NCBI RefSeq assembly: GCF_036884655.1 | Contig: NC_088357.1 | Coordinates: 44,541,501-44,605,500 of the forward strand | Reading direction: 5' to 3' | Source: Musa acuminata AAA Group | Lineage: Eukaryota; Streptophyta; Magnoliopsida; Zingiberales; Musaceae | Length of the DNA: 64,000 nt | Made by a program: the position numbers and the translations under genes | Notes under the pieces: model-generated | What the model was told of the DNA's origin: nothing | Seen by the model: only the letters and a program-made list of their open reading frames with translations | Database searches by the model: none | Part shown: positions 1 through 11,664 of the stretch, in pieces | Layout: every line of letters starts with the position of its first letter | Position numbering within the stretch: position 1 is the stretch's first letter

Positions 1-176
1 CGATATCTTCGGGCACTCGAGAGTATCTCCTCTCCCAGCGATTCTTGTTGTTCTGTTTCGATCTTGTTCGGACTTACGCTGTTGGAGTTTCTCAAGATCA
101 CGCAGTTTTCGATCCAAAATCCGACCTTTTCGCATCGAAGGTTGGGGGTCGAAGCGGGGAATTGACGGAAGCAACG

Positions 177-517
177 ATGGAATTGGCGGACAAGGCGGTC
201 GGATTCTTGCTGTCGGCCGTCAGCCTCTCTATCTTCAGCTATTACACTTTCTGGGTCATCATTCTGGTTGGTCAATTCACTCCCCTCTGTTTTGGTTCTC
301 ATGTGGGAACCCTTGATTCGTTTAACTTGTGGATCTTTTGATTGATACAATTGTGCAGCCATTTGTGGAGAAGGATCACTTTGTGCATGGGTATTTCCTT
401 CCCCAGGAGTATGCCATCTTGATACCCGTGTTTGCTGGTGTTGCGCTCCTCAGTTTCTTGTGTGTGTTTGTTGGGTATGTGACGATCAAGTCTAACAAGA
501 AGAAGAAATCCGCTTGA
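177..517 (+). CDS. DPM2: Dolichol-phosphate mannosyltransferase subunit 2 (two exons)
   Basis: Exons 177-266 and 359-517 give 82 residues. Exon 1 starts MELADKAVGF and ends at CTG before a GTTGGT donor; exon 2 follows a GTGCAG acceptor and reads PFVEKDHFVHGYFLPQEYAI. The join restores the usual VIIL-PFV order of plant DPM2 and the usual length of about 80 residues. Two hydrophobic segments are visible, near residues 8-30 and 50-72, followed by a lysine-rich C-terminal tail. DPM2 is a small ER membrane subunit that stabilises the synthase making dolichol-phosphate-mannose, the mannose donor for N-glycans, GPI anchors and O-mannose. Bases 1-176 look like 5' UTR. The gene converges on the GRAS gene downstream. 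Identity rests on family resemblance; the intron position is inferred. Confidence 0.93.
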
Positions 518-3506
518 TAGCAGAACATCGTTTCGGATCCGTGATATCACGAACAAAATTCTGACTTGAAGCCGGAAGATTGATTAGTGGGGGATGTCCT
601 TTCTTTGGTGGTCATTTTTCTCATCCTTTTCACCATCTTTTTCTATCTTTTATTTGTGTTTGTTTCAGTTAGACACCTTTATGTTATCTTTTGATCTCTA
701 ACTGCAAATGATTATAATATATACATTTGTGTTATTTCTTCTTGGGCAACTGATGAATTGATCAATTGTTTGCTAAGTACTTCTCTGTTGTTTGGTCTGA
801 AGTGCAACAAGAGGATGCAAAATGAATCGTGTCCCTACGATAGAAGGCCTGGTACATTTTAACTATCCATGCGATATACTTGATTCATCGGTTTGGTAGT
901 GCCAAAAAATATATATATTTTTATGGAATATCATTTGATGGTTCAAAATTTATGATTCTAAATCTATCCTTTTAATAGCATCAGCTCAGTCCATGTGCTT
1001 AGAATTGCAAGATCTATTCATGGTGAGTCTCTGATATATATCATATTAGGAGAAAATGATTCTCAAAACTTATTTGACTAAGCTTAGACTGTGTATACTG
1101 TGACACCTCTCACAATAATCTGGATAGGGCCTTAAAAGGCCATTAGTTCTGCACAAAAAAATTTGTAGAAATTTGGAACTGTTGATTTGGGCTGTTTAAA
1201 TTTGATATTTGTTGCTGGTCATAATTATGTGATGGTTGTTCTTTACCTATGATTCCAAATTGTTCTGCATAGGTTGTCATTTGTTTCATTCACTTTGAGA
1301 TAGACATTATGAAATAAGAATGAGAATGATTAAAGTAAAGTTTTGTGCATCCAATAGTTAAAAACTGGCATTGAGAAACATATAAAATTAAGTGTTTCTG
1401 TCATGCATACTAAGGTAGACTAGCTTTATAACTACTTATGACAAAAAAGTGGGTTTTCAATATGGATGGACTTATTGTTTGACACCAGACTTTTTCTCTA
1501 TAGATAATTCATGGAAGTAATGGTACATGATATAATTGTCCTGTGACATATTACTAGCACTTTATTGCTAACATATATGACAATAATTAATTATACTGTA
1601 ATGCAGTCACTTGGACAAGGTAATGAGGAGATGGTTCAGATGTCAAGCTCGTGAACCATGAATTTGGCGGTAGCGACCATTTTTATCTTATCACATACTT
1701 AAGAAGTTTGAAAAGGGATGAAAGTACTTGAGACAATCCATTTGTGGCATTATTAGAGTTTAAAATATGCTAAAAAAGGTAAAGGTAGTTGAAGCAGAAA
1801 TAGAAGTGGGACTTAATAGCAAGGTAACGGAAAAGATGTAAGGATAATCACCATGTAGTTGGCAAAATTATTGATTTTTATTGGTTATAGTAAACTCCAA
1901 TATGTTGTTGTCGCTGGCAAAATATGTATTTTACATGTTACTTCAACCCATACCCATATTATCTGTTACTTGCTAGTTAATTTTTATTATCTTACATTAT
2001 ATATTAATTTGAATTATGATGAACCTTGACATTTTTAACTTGGAATATGTATTTGTTATTTACCATGCATTCCGTGATCTATTCCTCCAGTGTAATATGC
2101 TTACCAGGCCTTCAAATTAAATTGTTTAAAGATAATAAAAGCATGAACGCATCGTAGTTGTTTGCAACTTCTTGTTCTATATCATGTTTCCATCTGAACC
2201 ATTTTACACACAATTCTAGAGGTGAAAAAGTTTATCTAGTACATACATATTTAGTGCTACAATATTTTTTGTCCTAAATCAATAAAGAGACATGGAAATA
2301 AGTTGTTCAGGTCCATGATCACAATAGTTTACTTGTTTAATTTCTTCCTCTAACTTCAAACCTTTGAGACATTGTTGAGAGCTGTCTCATTAAAAGAAAC
2401 CAGCAAATTAAACATACAAGGACCTGAGTAGCATGCAACATTTTACTTTTAGATAATACTCTTCCAACATAAAGTTTAATAAAAATTGATTGGCAATATC
2501 ATCAAGCTTGAATTCTGGAGGATACAGTAAGAACTTTGTTTGGCCTGTAATTTAGAGATACAAGTGTTTCTGGATGCTCTCTTACATGCAGTTATTCTTG
2601 ATATATACGATAACTACAATTTTAATGCATGAAAATAATCAATTTGCATCTGTAGTTAAATAATCTGTTTTTTAGTTGCTATTCCAATGCTGTTGCGTGA
2701 AAATTTTACTGCATTCCATTCTGAAAGGATTCTGCTTGATCAATGACAGATTGTACCACTTCTGTTGCTACTTGTATCGCATACAAATTGTTTAATCAAT
2801 AAATATCCAATAAGATTTTTCAAATTTGTGGTTGATAGACTTGTGATACTTCAGAAATGAGGCTTGAGATATTGATAGTTGCAGAATAAATGTTGTCGCT
2901 TTAGTGAAAATAAGCTTTTAAATTAATAGATTCCAGATAGCAGCCAAGAAATTTGAATCTTTGATCAACACATATTAGTTGAATCAATCTGTGCTCTCAT
3001 CTACAGTTTTTTCTCCTTTTTCTCGTTCTGTGGATTTTGAGATTGTATGTTGCAAATGAGCTCTGTGTTTGACATTGTTCTCTTAAATTGAGATATCATC
3101 ACAGGACACTTCTACTTCAACTTATTTTAATCTCAATTCATTTCTTAGCACTCTAAATCTAATGTGGTATTGGGTCTATTCTACTTTCTCTCCATTCATC
3201 AACAGGCCAACCTATCAACCATTCATTCAACCTCGGTCCATGAGACAACAAACAGATAAAAGAAACTGGCCAGGATTCTACATCTCCTGTTTGTTTGCTT
3301 GAAGCAGGTAATGCACAGAAACACCGAACATTTCATAGACATTCTCAAGCTACAAAAAGATGCAGCATCCAAAGATATCGCACAAGGAATTAACTGAATT
3401 ATACATCGTATAAATACGTAACATTATTCGTATCCACATTAGCCGGTGGTTCAGTACTCGACAATCTCATCTAATCTGTCTTATATGGTTCTCTGATGCA
3501 CAATGA
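518..3506. other. Intergenic spacer between convergent DPM2 and GRAS genes
   Basis: The first 200-300 bases are T-rich and probably DPM2 3' UTR; the last 200 or so, read on the minus strand, are probably GRAS 3' UTR. The rest is AT-rich with no open frame of credible length and no repeat or RNA gene that I recognise. Confidence 0.6.
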
Positions 3507-4901
3507 TCAGTGCCACGCAGAAGCTGAGATTAGGTTTCTGGTCTTCCAACCCAGTAGCAATGCGCCATCTTTCTCCACCGCCGTATACTTATTGGAGTAA
3601 TAGCTCAGCAGAGTCTTTATCACGGAGTTCACATACGAGCTAAGCGGGTAAGGCTTAAAGCCTGCCATGCTGAGCCTCGATCTCCACTTACCGAGCAGCT
3701 CATGCCTCTCCACCCTATCCTTCTCTTCACATGCGATAATGTTAACTATGTCCTTTGCCAGACAGTGCTGCTCCACATCGATCCTCTCCTTGCTATCCCT
3801 CTTCAGCGTCGCATCGATTGATTCGAACATTGCAGAGTAGTAATCTAGAGTCTCAATGAAACGTGTCAGGAACGGTGTTGTATTGGTGTTGGACTCCTGC
3901 TCCACCAAAGTTGTCACTTTCGGTGACAATCCCTTAACCATCCTCAGCAATCCATCGCGAGGGTTGTTCACGTCGACACTCTCATCGGGTGTGTGGTGGA
4001 GCTGAAGAGTGAAGTTCACCGCAAGTGCCTCCCCGGTTCTTATGTCCAACATTTCTCTTGTGACCTCAGGCCCATAGACGGAGAGACCTTTGAACTCAAG
4101 CGGAATAGAGAACTTCTTGGACATTCCCAACAACATCTTCTCGACCAGCTGCAAGCCATCTCCTTGGGTGTACTCTGCCACTGGATCATTGATCCCAGTG
4201 ATACGGACATGTGGTGGACCACCAGGTCTTGCTGCTAATGCCTGTATTAGAGTGACCCATTGAGTCCCTTGAGCAATCTGAAAGTCTATAATGTGGATCC
4301 TGTCCTCGTTCTTTAGTGCATCAGCAATTGCTCCATTTGCTGCCATATATCCAAACTTGAAGTAGGGGCAAATGTCATACAAGATCCCCATGTAAGAAAG
4401 AAGCTCCTTGCTCTCTGGCTTGCGGGACCTCAGGCCACGATAGATGTTGGTGCCAGAAGACTCGTGTCTTGCCACCAGGCCTTCTAGCATATAAGCACCA
4501 AGACGCTGAAGAGGCTCTCCACTGATTGAAACAGCTCTGTGGGCTTTTTCAACTAATAATTCAAATTCCTCAATCTTGTTCTCGGATAAAGCTTTAGCAC
4601 ATTCGATTAGAAGCTGTTTCACATCAGGCTGTTTCACATCAGTACCCGATTGTTTCCTCACTTCCCTAACTCGTTTCCCCGGACGGGCTTCATGACTGAT
4701 ATTCATATGTCCACCAGAGGTATACCGAGGCTGGGGGATAGTAGGAGACTCCAATTGGGTTTTGTGGGTCCATGTCCTTGACCGCTGCTTTGTAAGCTGG
4801 GGCTGTTTGTTCTCATTCAACTCAGGATCAGTACTAGTTGTTGGCTTGACAGTTTCAGGTGCCATGAGAACAATCCCAAGCTCTTGTAAAGTGTGCTTCA
4901 T
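3507..4901 (-). CDS. GRAS-domain transcriptional regulator, PAT1/CIGR branch
   Basis: From the ATG at 4901 the frame gives 464 residues. The GRAS domain covers about residues 95-464: the leucine-rich region (QLLIECAKALSEN; SGEPLQRLGAYMLEGLVAR), the VHIID motif as RIHIIDFQIAQGTQW, a second leucine-rich region, the PFYRE region (VEQESNTNT; RFIETLDYYSAMFESIDATL) and a complete SAW end (WRSRLSMAGFKPYPL to SASAWH). The motif MKHTLQELGIVLMAPE matches the ELE-VMMGPD box before GRAS in PAT1, SCL21, SCL5 and CIGR proteins. Such proteins act in phytochrome A, gibberellin or elicitor signalling in nucleus and cytoplasm. The same frame stays open upstream to a stop at 5070-5072 with no ATG, so the N terminus is uncertain; see the separate entry for 4902-5238. 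Confidence 0.9.
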   Translation of the reverse strand: MKHTLQELGIVLMAPETVKPTTSTDPELNENKQPQLTKQRSRTWTHKTQLESPTIPQPRYTSGGHMNISHEARPGKRVREVRKQSGTDVKQPDVKQLLIECAKALSENKIEEFELLVEKAHRAVSISGEPLQRLGAYMLEGLVARHESSGTNIYRGLRSRKPESKELLSYMGILYDICPYFKFGYMAANGAIADALKNEDRIHIIDFQIAQGTQWVTLIQALAARPGGPPHVRITGINDPVAEYTQGDGLQLVEKMLLGMSKKFSIPLEFKGLSVYGPEVTREMLDIRTGEALAVNFTLQLHHTPDESVDVNNPRDGLLRMVKGLSPKVTTLVEQESNTNTTPFLTRFIETLDYYSAMFESIDATLKRDSKERIDVEQHCLAKDIVNIIACEEKDRVERHELLGKWRSRLSMAGFKPYPLSSYVNSVIKTLLSYYSNKYTAVEKDGALLLGWKTRNLISASAWH

Positions 4902-5238
4902 GCTCCGACTGGAAACTGCATAAGTTAATCTGATTGTACTCGGATCTCTGGAAGATGAACTTGGGACTGCTTGAATGCTGTCAAGTTCTTGCAAAGTGTA
5001 CCTAAGTGTGTACCCAGACTTGCTAACCCGAGATGGTTTCTGTGAAGCTGTTCTGTTCCTGACTATTGCTTAGCAGAGGGAAAAACTCAAACCGACTTGA
5101 AGTAGGGGAGCTGAGTGAGTTGCCAAGAGCTGATTTGATGGAATCAAATGTCCATTCAGTGTAAGCAGGATTTTGCAGAGAATAGGATTCACGGTAGATG
5201 TCTGCATCAGTAAACCCTCAAAACTGATCAGAATCCAT
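4902..5238 (-). pseudogene. Disrupted N-terminal coding segment of the GRAS gene
   Basis: An ATG at 5238 opens a reading of MDSDQF, then an in-frame TGA (5218-5220), then further codons including SSRFEFF and SNSQEQNSFTETISG up to a TAG at 5023-5025. PAT1-type proteins commonly start MDSxQ and carry an SDSQEQ-like motif near residue 60, so this looks like the real N-terminal region. It lies one base out of phase with the GRAS frame and holds one internal stop. Either the gene carries two N-terminal lesions and uses the ATG at 4901, an intron removes part of this segment, or the assembly has errors. The resemblance is from memory of the family. Confidence 0.6.
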
Positions 5239-8200
5239 GCTAAAAGATGAGCATCAATAATGAATGAGAAAGAGCAAGAACACACCCTAAAGAAAATGTC
5301 ACTAAATTCATGTTGGTCAATGAAAATGAAAGAATCATAACTCCAAGATACACACAAATAAAAATGAAGGCAATAACATTAGTTTAATAATAAATAACTT
5401 TGGTAATCAGACAAAGGTTTATGTATGGAGGAACCCACTGTTGGGACAAGACTTGGGAGACGACATCGATCCATGCCTTGTGATACGTGCAAAGTGCTCA
5501 TAATGTTAGATTTCAGACAGCACAAATACCTACATATTTCAACTGTTGCACAATTGGTTTTGGGGATATGGCACTCCCCACACATTTTAGCAAAAATGGA
5601 AGCTTTGATTCTTCAATTCTCCTTTTCAATTGTAAGTTATACACAGAATGACACAGGATATGTCTTGCTAGCGTATACTGTCTAACATTTGTGCTATTGC
5701 ACAGTTTAAGTGCTCCTAAGAAGGCCTAGAAGACATGCATGCTATAAGGTCATGATACATTATTGGTAACAACAATGGGACTACTGTAATTTGCTTGTCC
5801 ATAAAATACCAATTTATGAACATGCATCATAAACATCTGCAAACTTGTTTCTAAATGCAAAATTGCACAAGTATGAAAGCACACATTGCACATTACAGCA
5901 TAAAAGTAGAGAACACACAAAAAAAAATGTGGGAAAAATCTAGCATATAAAGTTACCAAGCAAATGTGAGAATGAATTTAATTGTTAATATGCAAAAGGA
6001 GACATCTATATATCTACTTTTTATTATTTCACATGTGAAAAATGCAAGATACGAAAGTGGAACATATAACTGACCAGCATATACAATTGTTGTATAGCAA
6101 ATCCCAAAGAGAAAACATAGCAACCAAGCATATCATCATGAGAATTTCATACCACAACAAAAAATGCACATGATTCTTTAATAGAAATAAGATAAATGTA
6201 CCTGTGGATCATAATTGTTCTTCACAACTAACTTCCTTTCAATCTTCTTCGAGAGAGATTTTTTTTACCCGAACTTGGATAGACTGGGCACTATCACAGA
6301 ATTGTAGCATAACAATATCATAAAGCATCCATCCTACTATCCTATGTTCTTCTTGAAGCCCAAACCAATCTCCGATACGCTATGTCCTTCCTCTTTACTA
6401 TTACCAAATATCCATCATAAAACATATGCCAAAGGATGGTCTATCAACAGATTGTGTAAGTAAACCAATAAAAATTTCATCCTTCAGAAAACCTGATACT
6501 GCCTCTGACTCCAGTTATGGGAAATACAAGTTTTTGCATGAAGCATGTTTAACATTTAACTTCTGGTGCTGTCTTCCAGTTTCCTCAGTATCTTTTTCCT
6601 CTATCTACAATTTGAATGTCTTCATCTTGTGTCTAATAATCATATAAGGATATCTATTCTTTGCTCCTAGTCCAACTCTGACAATTGTTTTATGCATACG
6701 TTGATTTATGTGAATCCATGCAGTGAAATCAAATGCCTTAACTAAGAGTAAACTTAATAAATGCCTATATGCAGTAGGCCGCCAACAAATATGAAGTATA
6801 AGATATTGAGAACTATATCCACCTAAGCTAGTAATTAGCCAGTCAAGCCCTCCAACTTTTCTTGTTCATATTTACTGATCTTATATACTGATCTTTTGCC
6901 ACAAATAAGGAAAATAGCTTTCCAGCTACCTGAAGTAGAAAGTCCTTTTCAATTTTGCAAAGATGACCCATTCACGAAATGTTTTTTCATGCTAACCATC
7001 ATGCAGCAAAGGCTAAAATTACTACATTGGCAGTGATTTGACTAGCATTATACAACAGAAATTACAACAAGAAGGATGCATGCACAATAACATTTTGAAG
7101 AAATTTATTTAACTCTACATCCGTTGTTCTCGCACTTAGGAAGCCTTGGTTGGTGCATTAGTATTGGGGAAAGAGAGGAAAACTCAAAAATCCAAAAGAA
7201 CACCCAGAGATTAATAATAAAAAACATACTAAAAGGCTGATGCAAGATTAATGTGGTTCGATAAATCATGCCTACATCCACAGAGAAAATCAAATTCTTC
7301 ATCATGAGAGAATAATTACAAGACCCTTAAGTTATCCTCATTCAAGCATAAATTTCCTTCCACATCCTCTCACATAAACCCCAAAAATTTTATACCTTGT
7401 CTCTCACCCTTCCTAGAAACCCCAGAGAGCACTCTCTCTAGACATCTTAGAGAGAAACGAACACCAAAAGTATTTTTCACATCTTGCTCTCCTCCAATCA
7501 AAACCCAAAGATAATAACCAAACCCTAATTATCATGATTTTCTTTCTTCACGAGAACTCCTTGTACTACGATTCCTTATCCCATTGACTCCGGTAATCCC
7601 AAAATACTTACCAATCCTAATAATTAGAGTAACATCTCTATGAAAAACCATAAGTGGCTATCCATACAGGTGTTGTTTCTTTGTTGTCCCTTACATTTTG
7701 AATGAACCTACATAGGAATGATAATATCTAAAAAAAAGCAACATGCCAAGAGGTCCATTTTTAACTTACATGTTACAAAAAATACGAGCTAGGAAAAAAG
7801 GGCAAAATTTGAACAAGTGCATGCAACTCAACAATCGATCTCTAGCACATAGCTCCTCGTCTTCTCCTTTGCTTTGTCCCCTCCCAAGATTTTATTTCAA
7901 CTATAAGTGATGACTAAAAACTCAGTAGAAACACACTCAAATTGACAACAAGAAAACAAGGAAGAAAAAGGAAGAACTCAGTACACGTCAAATTATCCTC
8001 TTTCTCCCTCACACAAAACCCAAGTATATATACAGTAACAAAGATGCAACTCCAAAAGGCAAAATAAAAGACGAAAAGATAACCTTTACCCTTTATCTTC
8101 AGCCCGAACTTGAAATGTTTTCCTACCCAAACAAGAATCCCACCACCTACAGCCATCTCCAACCCATTACCCTTGGTCTTCCTTATCAACAAGTCTCAAT

Positions 8201-8381
8201 CGCCAAAAAGATGAAGTGAAATTCGTCGAGAGATCAAACAAGATACACCAACACCGTCAAAAACTTGCGCTCAAATGAAGGGGTAAAGATAAGCAATCAA
8301 AAACCAAACTCGAGGACGAAATTGTCACACGAATCCAAAAGCAAACCGCTAAGAAAAAACAATTGAGGTCGCCGATTTTAC
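5239..8381 (-). other. Probable long 5' leader intron of the GRAS gene, or upstream spacer
   Basis: AT-rich and without convincing coding sequence. PAT1-type genes often have an intron in the 5' leader. A candidate donor, AATCAGAAG followed by GTAAAATC on the minus strand, lies at 8381. Candidate minus-strand acceptors occur close above 5070 (CTAAGCAATAG). The stretch at about 7130-7400 resembles a dispersed plant repeat (a run like GTGGTTCGATAAATCATGCCTACATCCAC) that I cannot name. Confidence 0.35.
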
Positions 8382-8560
8382 CTTCTGATTCCCCTCAAAT
8401 CGCTTCAGAATCCAAACTTGGACTCGCCTCTGTTCCTTCTCTCTCAATCTCGCTCCCTCCCTCTTCCACGTTACTTTCTCTTACGGCTTCATATGCCAGC
8501 GCACGGCCGACCGTGCGACTTAACGGCGTCTTCAGTGCGCAGGTCAACGTTCCCAAGTCC
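8382..8560 (-). promoter_or_regulatory. Candidate noncoding first exon (5' UTR) of the GRAS gene
   Basis: On the minus strand this is a purine-rich, moderately GC-rich segment ending in CAGAAG before a consensus-like GTAAAATC donor at 8381. It sits between the AT-rich putative leader intron and the GC-rich, ACGT-box region upstream. No protein is encoded. The assignment is positional inference only. Confidence 0.3.
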
Positions 8561-8639
8561 TAACGCAGCAGCGACGATCACTCGCCGTCCGATCCAAATC
8601 GCGCGGCCCTTGGGTCTCGAACCACGAAATCCGCGTGAC

Positions 8640-8900
8640 TGGGCGCGCCTCGTCACGTGACCCCGTGTGGGGACCCCTCCGGACACGCGGGAGGCGTCAA
8701 GAGGTGACCTGACGTGTCGCGTGCCACCGTGGGATGGACATTCGACGGCGGTGGATCACTCTCTCGAATATTTCTTCGCTTTTGACCGCTTTGACTCCAT
8801 CCCAACCGTCCGTCCTCACGCGTCCGAGTCAGACAAGGACTGACGTGGTCGTGAGCCCCTTCCTTGGGCGGAAGGCGACACGTCAGGTTTGCGTATTCGA
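8640..8900 (-). promoter_or_regulatory. GC-rich upstream region with a cluster of ACGT-core boxes
   Basis: A palindromic G-box CACGTG lies at 8654-8659. GACGTGTC is at 8711-8718, TGACGTGG at 8841-8848 and ACACGTCA at 8878-8885. That makes four ACGT cores in about 230 bases, of the type bound by bZIP (ABRE/TGA) and bHLH factors. The island stands out from its AT-rich surroundings and is the likeliest promoter for the minus-strand GRAS gene. Function is inferred from motif content. Confidence 0.45.
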
Positions 8901-10286
8901 CGGGTGTAATAATTATCCCCTTAACGGCCACCCGCATCCTACCTGGAGACGGATGCATGCTCGTGGTGGGACCCACAGCGACCAAGGCAGTAGTAGCGTT
9001 AGACGGGTAGACCACGTATGCGATGCTACGTGTGTACACCGTCACACATGCCAAAAATGATGGCTTTGTTATCATGTAATATATTTTTGATGGGCGAAGA
9101 GTTGGAATGTGAATATAAATCAATTAAGGAGGCAAAGTGCATGTATAAAGGGAACTCGAGGTTGACTTTTGTTGTTTGTAGGACCTTTGACCGAGTTAGG
9201 CATTGACAAAGTTGCGGCATTTTTGCGTAGGTCCAATGGATAGGTCAGATTGGTCTAAGATGATTAGCTCTGGAGTTGAATACTTTCTTGTTATTATTTT
9301 TCCTTACAACGACAGCTTAATAAGATTTTCAAACCCATTTACTGAAAATTCAAAACTACTTCCAAAATTTTTTCCCTCACCGAATATTCCCATAAAATTT
9401 TCACACATTTACTAAAATTTGATTTATCAGCAGCGTGTATTTTTGCAACATAAATCATGATTTAGGGATTAATTATAAAGGCAACAATTATGTGATAAAA
9501 ATCTCTACGTCTATATCTCATACCATAACATATACTACAGACAAAAACATAGAAATAGATTGAATGTGACAATCATCAATCGAAACTTGGAGAATATGGA
9601 CATAAAAGAGCAGGAAAATCTTTAGATACAACTGGTTGACTTGGAAGAGCTAATTATGATGAAAAAGATGTCCACTCAACGTGGCCCCAGTGATGGAATA
9701 TGGGCATCTACTTGACTTTGAGTAAAAAAATAATAAATATATTGGATATTTTTGAGTTCCAATCAATACTAGTCTTATTTTTGAACTTATCGTAAGTACG
9801 TGTCGAACTAAACTCTTCGATGCTTAAGTTAATAGAGATTCGAATATATTTTTTTTTACGGAAAACTCGAGTAATCGTTAAAATTGAAGTGACAGTTAAT
9901 TTACGAGACGATAAGAACCATCAGACAAAATAGTTATATCAATCGACATCGATTGATATATATCCAAAATACATAAGATGGAACGGCATCATTGAGCAGC
10001 GATGATCACCCTGTAAAAGCAATCAAAAGTTTCTTTAGGTGCAATGTGAATCCATATACTCCCAAGAAACAGATTCACGGGTCGCTCGGTCTGTTCTTGA
10101 CATTGCAGGCATGAAGACATGCCACTGAAAGGTTGATGTGGATGGAGAGCAGAAACAGCTCTGCCTGTCCTGCTAATTGGCTGTGATTGATACAAGGACT
10201 GAAAGTTTCAGACAAATTTGCTTGTGATCAGATAACAATTTGGAACAAAAAATGAGAATTAAACTCATTATTTGTTCCAAGTAACT
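8901..10286. other. Intergenic spacer upstream of GRAS and downstream of the zinc-finger gene
   Basis: No supported gene. Three TTGAC cores (9162-9167, 9187-9192, 9203-9208) lie within 50 bases, of unknown relevance. Bases 9300-9980 are AT-rich. The last 250 bases, on the minus strand, are probably 3' UTR of the zinc-finger gene. Confidence 0.5.
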
Positions 10287-11664
10287 TCATGGCTTACATA
10301 TTACCACAAAACATGGCAGTAGAGCACTCGGATTGAGCAGATAGAGCTCCTCAATGCTTCCATAGATCCCGATCTTCCCCGCCATCGAATCGAAAGCAGA
10401 CCGACCTACGAGCTCTTGGTAGGTGTCCAAAGGCTTGTGAACTCTACCTGCAATGACTCTGCAAACCAGCAGTGCTTTCTTCACCGAAGGATCATCTTCG
10501 CAAGTCTCGATGGATTCGAGTGCTCTGCCACAAGTGGAAGTCGTAAACACGCCTATCCTTCCCTTGGATTCCTTCTTTGAGGAGAATCCATGTCGAATGA
10601 TCTGACAAACACTGCACTTCTCTGATGTGCAAAGGCTGGAAGAGCCATTCGAGCCAAGAGAGCAGGCAATTGCGGTGCCATGGAACCTTAAGTGTTCGTT
10701 GCCATCGGCCAGGCATCTGGGGTGCTTCTTTGGGAGCTTACTGGCTTTCAGTTTGATCGTCTCCCTGTACTCCTCGAACTGAGCAAGATTTCTTTGCATG
10801 TTATGGATCTTTAGGACCCTCTCAATTTGCCTGCAACTGCTCCCAGTGTTTAACCAGCTTGTTCTGCAGATCATTTCTACTATCTTCCTAGAGGTGTCTC
10901 CCTCCGCAAGTTCGCTCACTGCAGAGATAATATCATCACAGTCCATCAGGATAGATGTGAAGAAAGGAAATATGAGAAATGATTAAACCTATCAGTTCTA
11001 TGAGGTAAGATGAACATGGGAAATCTATCTGAAAGCATTTACGAGTGTTGATACCTGCATGCTTGGATAGATGGTGTGCCTCCAAGATCTGCCACTTCAC
11101 AAACATCTTCCCACATTTATGGCAGGCAACAGCTGCAGAGGATACCTGCACATCTGTTTCATGGGAGAACCTTGGTGCTGGAACAGCATGATGAACTGCA
11201 GCAACACCATTGCCAGGCAAAGCAGGAGAGAGAGATGAAACCCCAGAAAAGGTAGGACATCTTCTTGGTGTGCATGAAGGGTTATGTCGGAGAGGATGGT
11301 GGACTCCTGGCCATGGTGTCCCAGACCAAACGGTGCCAACATAGGTAGAGTCATGACAGGCTCCGGATCCAGTGATCCTTCTCAGCTCACAGCTTGGATT
11401 GCTAAGAACAACCTCATGGGTGATGGGATTCAGAAGCTTGCTGCTCCCGGTGGACCTCGGACTGCAACTTGGTGGCATCAGAAGGTGTCTCTTGCTCCCA
11501 TGGATCACATCTTTGAGGTTGGCCATGGATCTAGAGCACCCAGACCTTCCTGCCGTCCGTGTCAAGATGGTTTCAAGATGCCCCCTGGCCTTTGGATCAT
11601 GAACCTCTGATGGCTCAGACTTGCAGTGGAGAGATCTCTTCAAGGCAAACCAAAAAGTTGGCAT
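10287..11664 (-). CDS. C2H2-like zinc-finger protein (At5g54630/At4g27240-type), two exons
   Basis: Exon 1 runs 11664-11055 and exon 2 runs 10918-10287, giving 413 residues. Exon 1 starts MPTFWFALKRSLHCKSEPSEV, the usual opening of this family. It ends in one zinc finger, CHKCGKMFVKWQILEAHH..KH, next to a GTATCA donor. Exon 2 starts after CTCTGCAG; the join reads SKHA-VSELAEGD, as in homologues. The conserved C-terminal module follows, with KKHPRCLADGNEHLRFHGT, CSVCQIIRHGFSSK and a hydrophobic end near LYLLNPSALLPCFVVICK. The module resembles PARP-like folds, but no activity is established. An in-frame ATG at 11727 would add 21 charged residues; I prefer 11664 because homologues start there. 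A nuclear role is likely; the biological function is unknown. Confidence 0.92.

Noticed and set aside
3993..4238. 81-codon plus-strand frame inside the GRAS gene
   Set aside because: Antisense shadow of the GRAS domain.
8653..9123. 156-codon minus-strand open frame in the ACGT-rich island
   Set aside because: Composition is GC-rich promoter DNA, there is no domain, and the residues look random.
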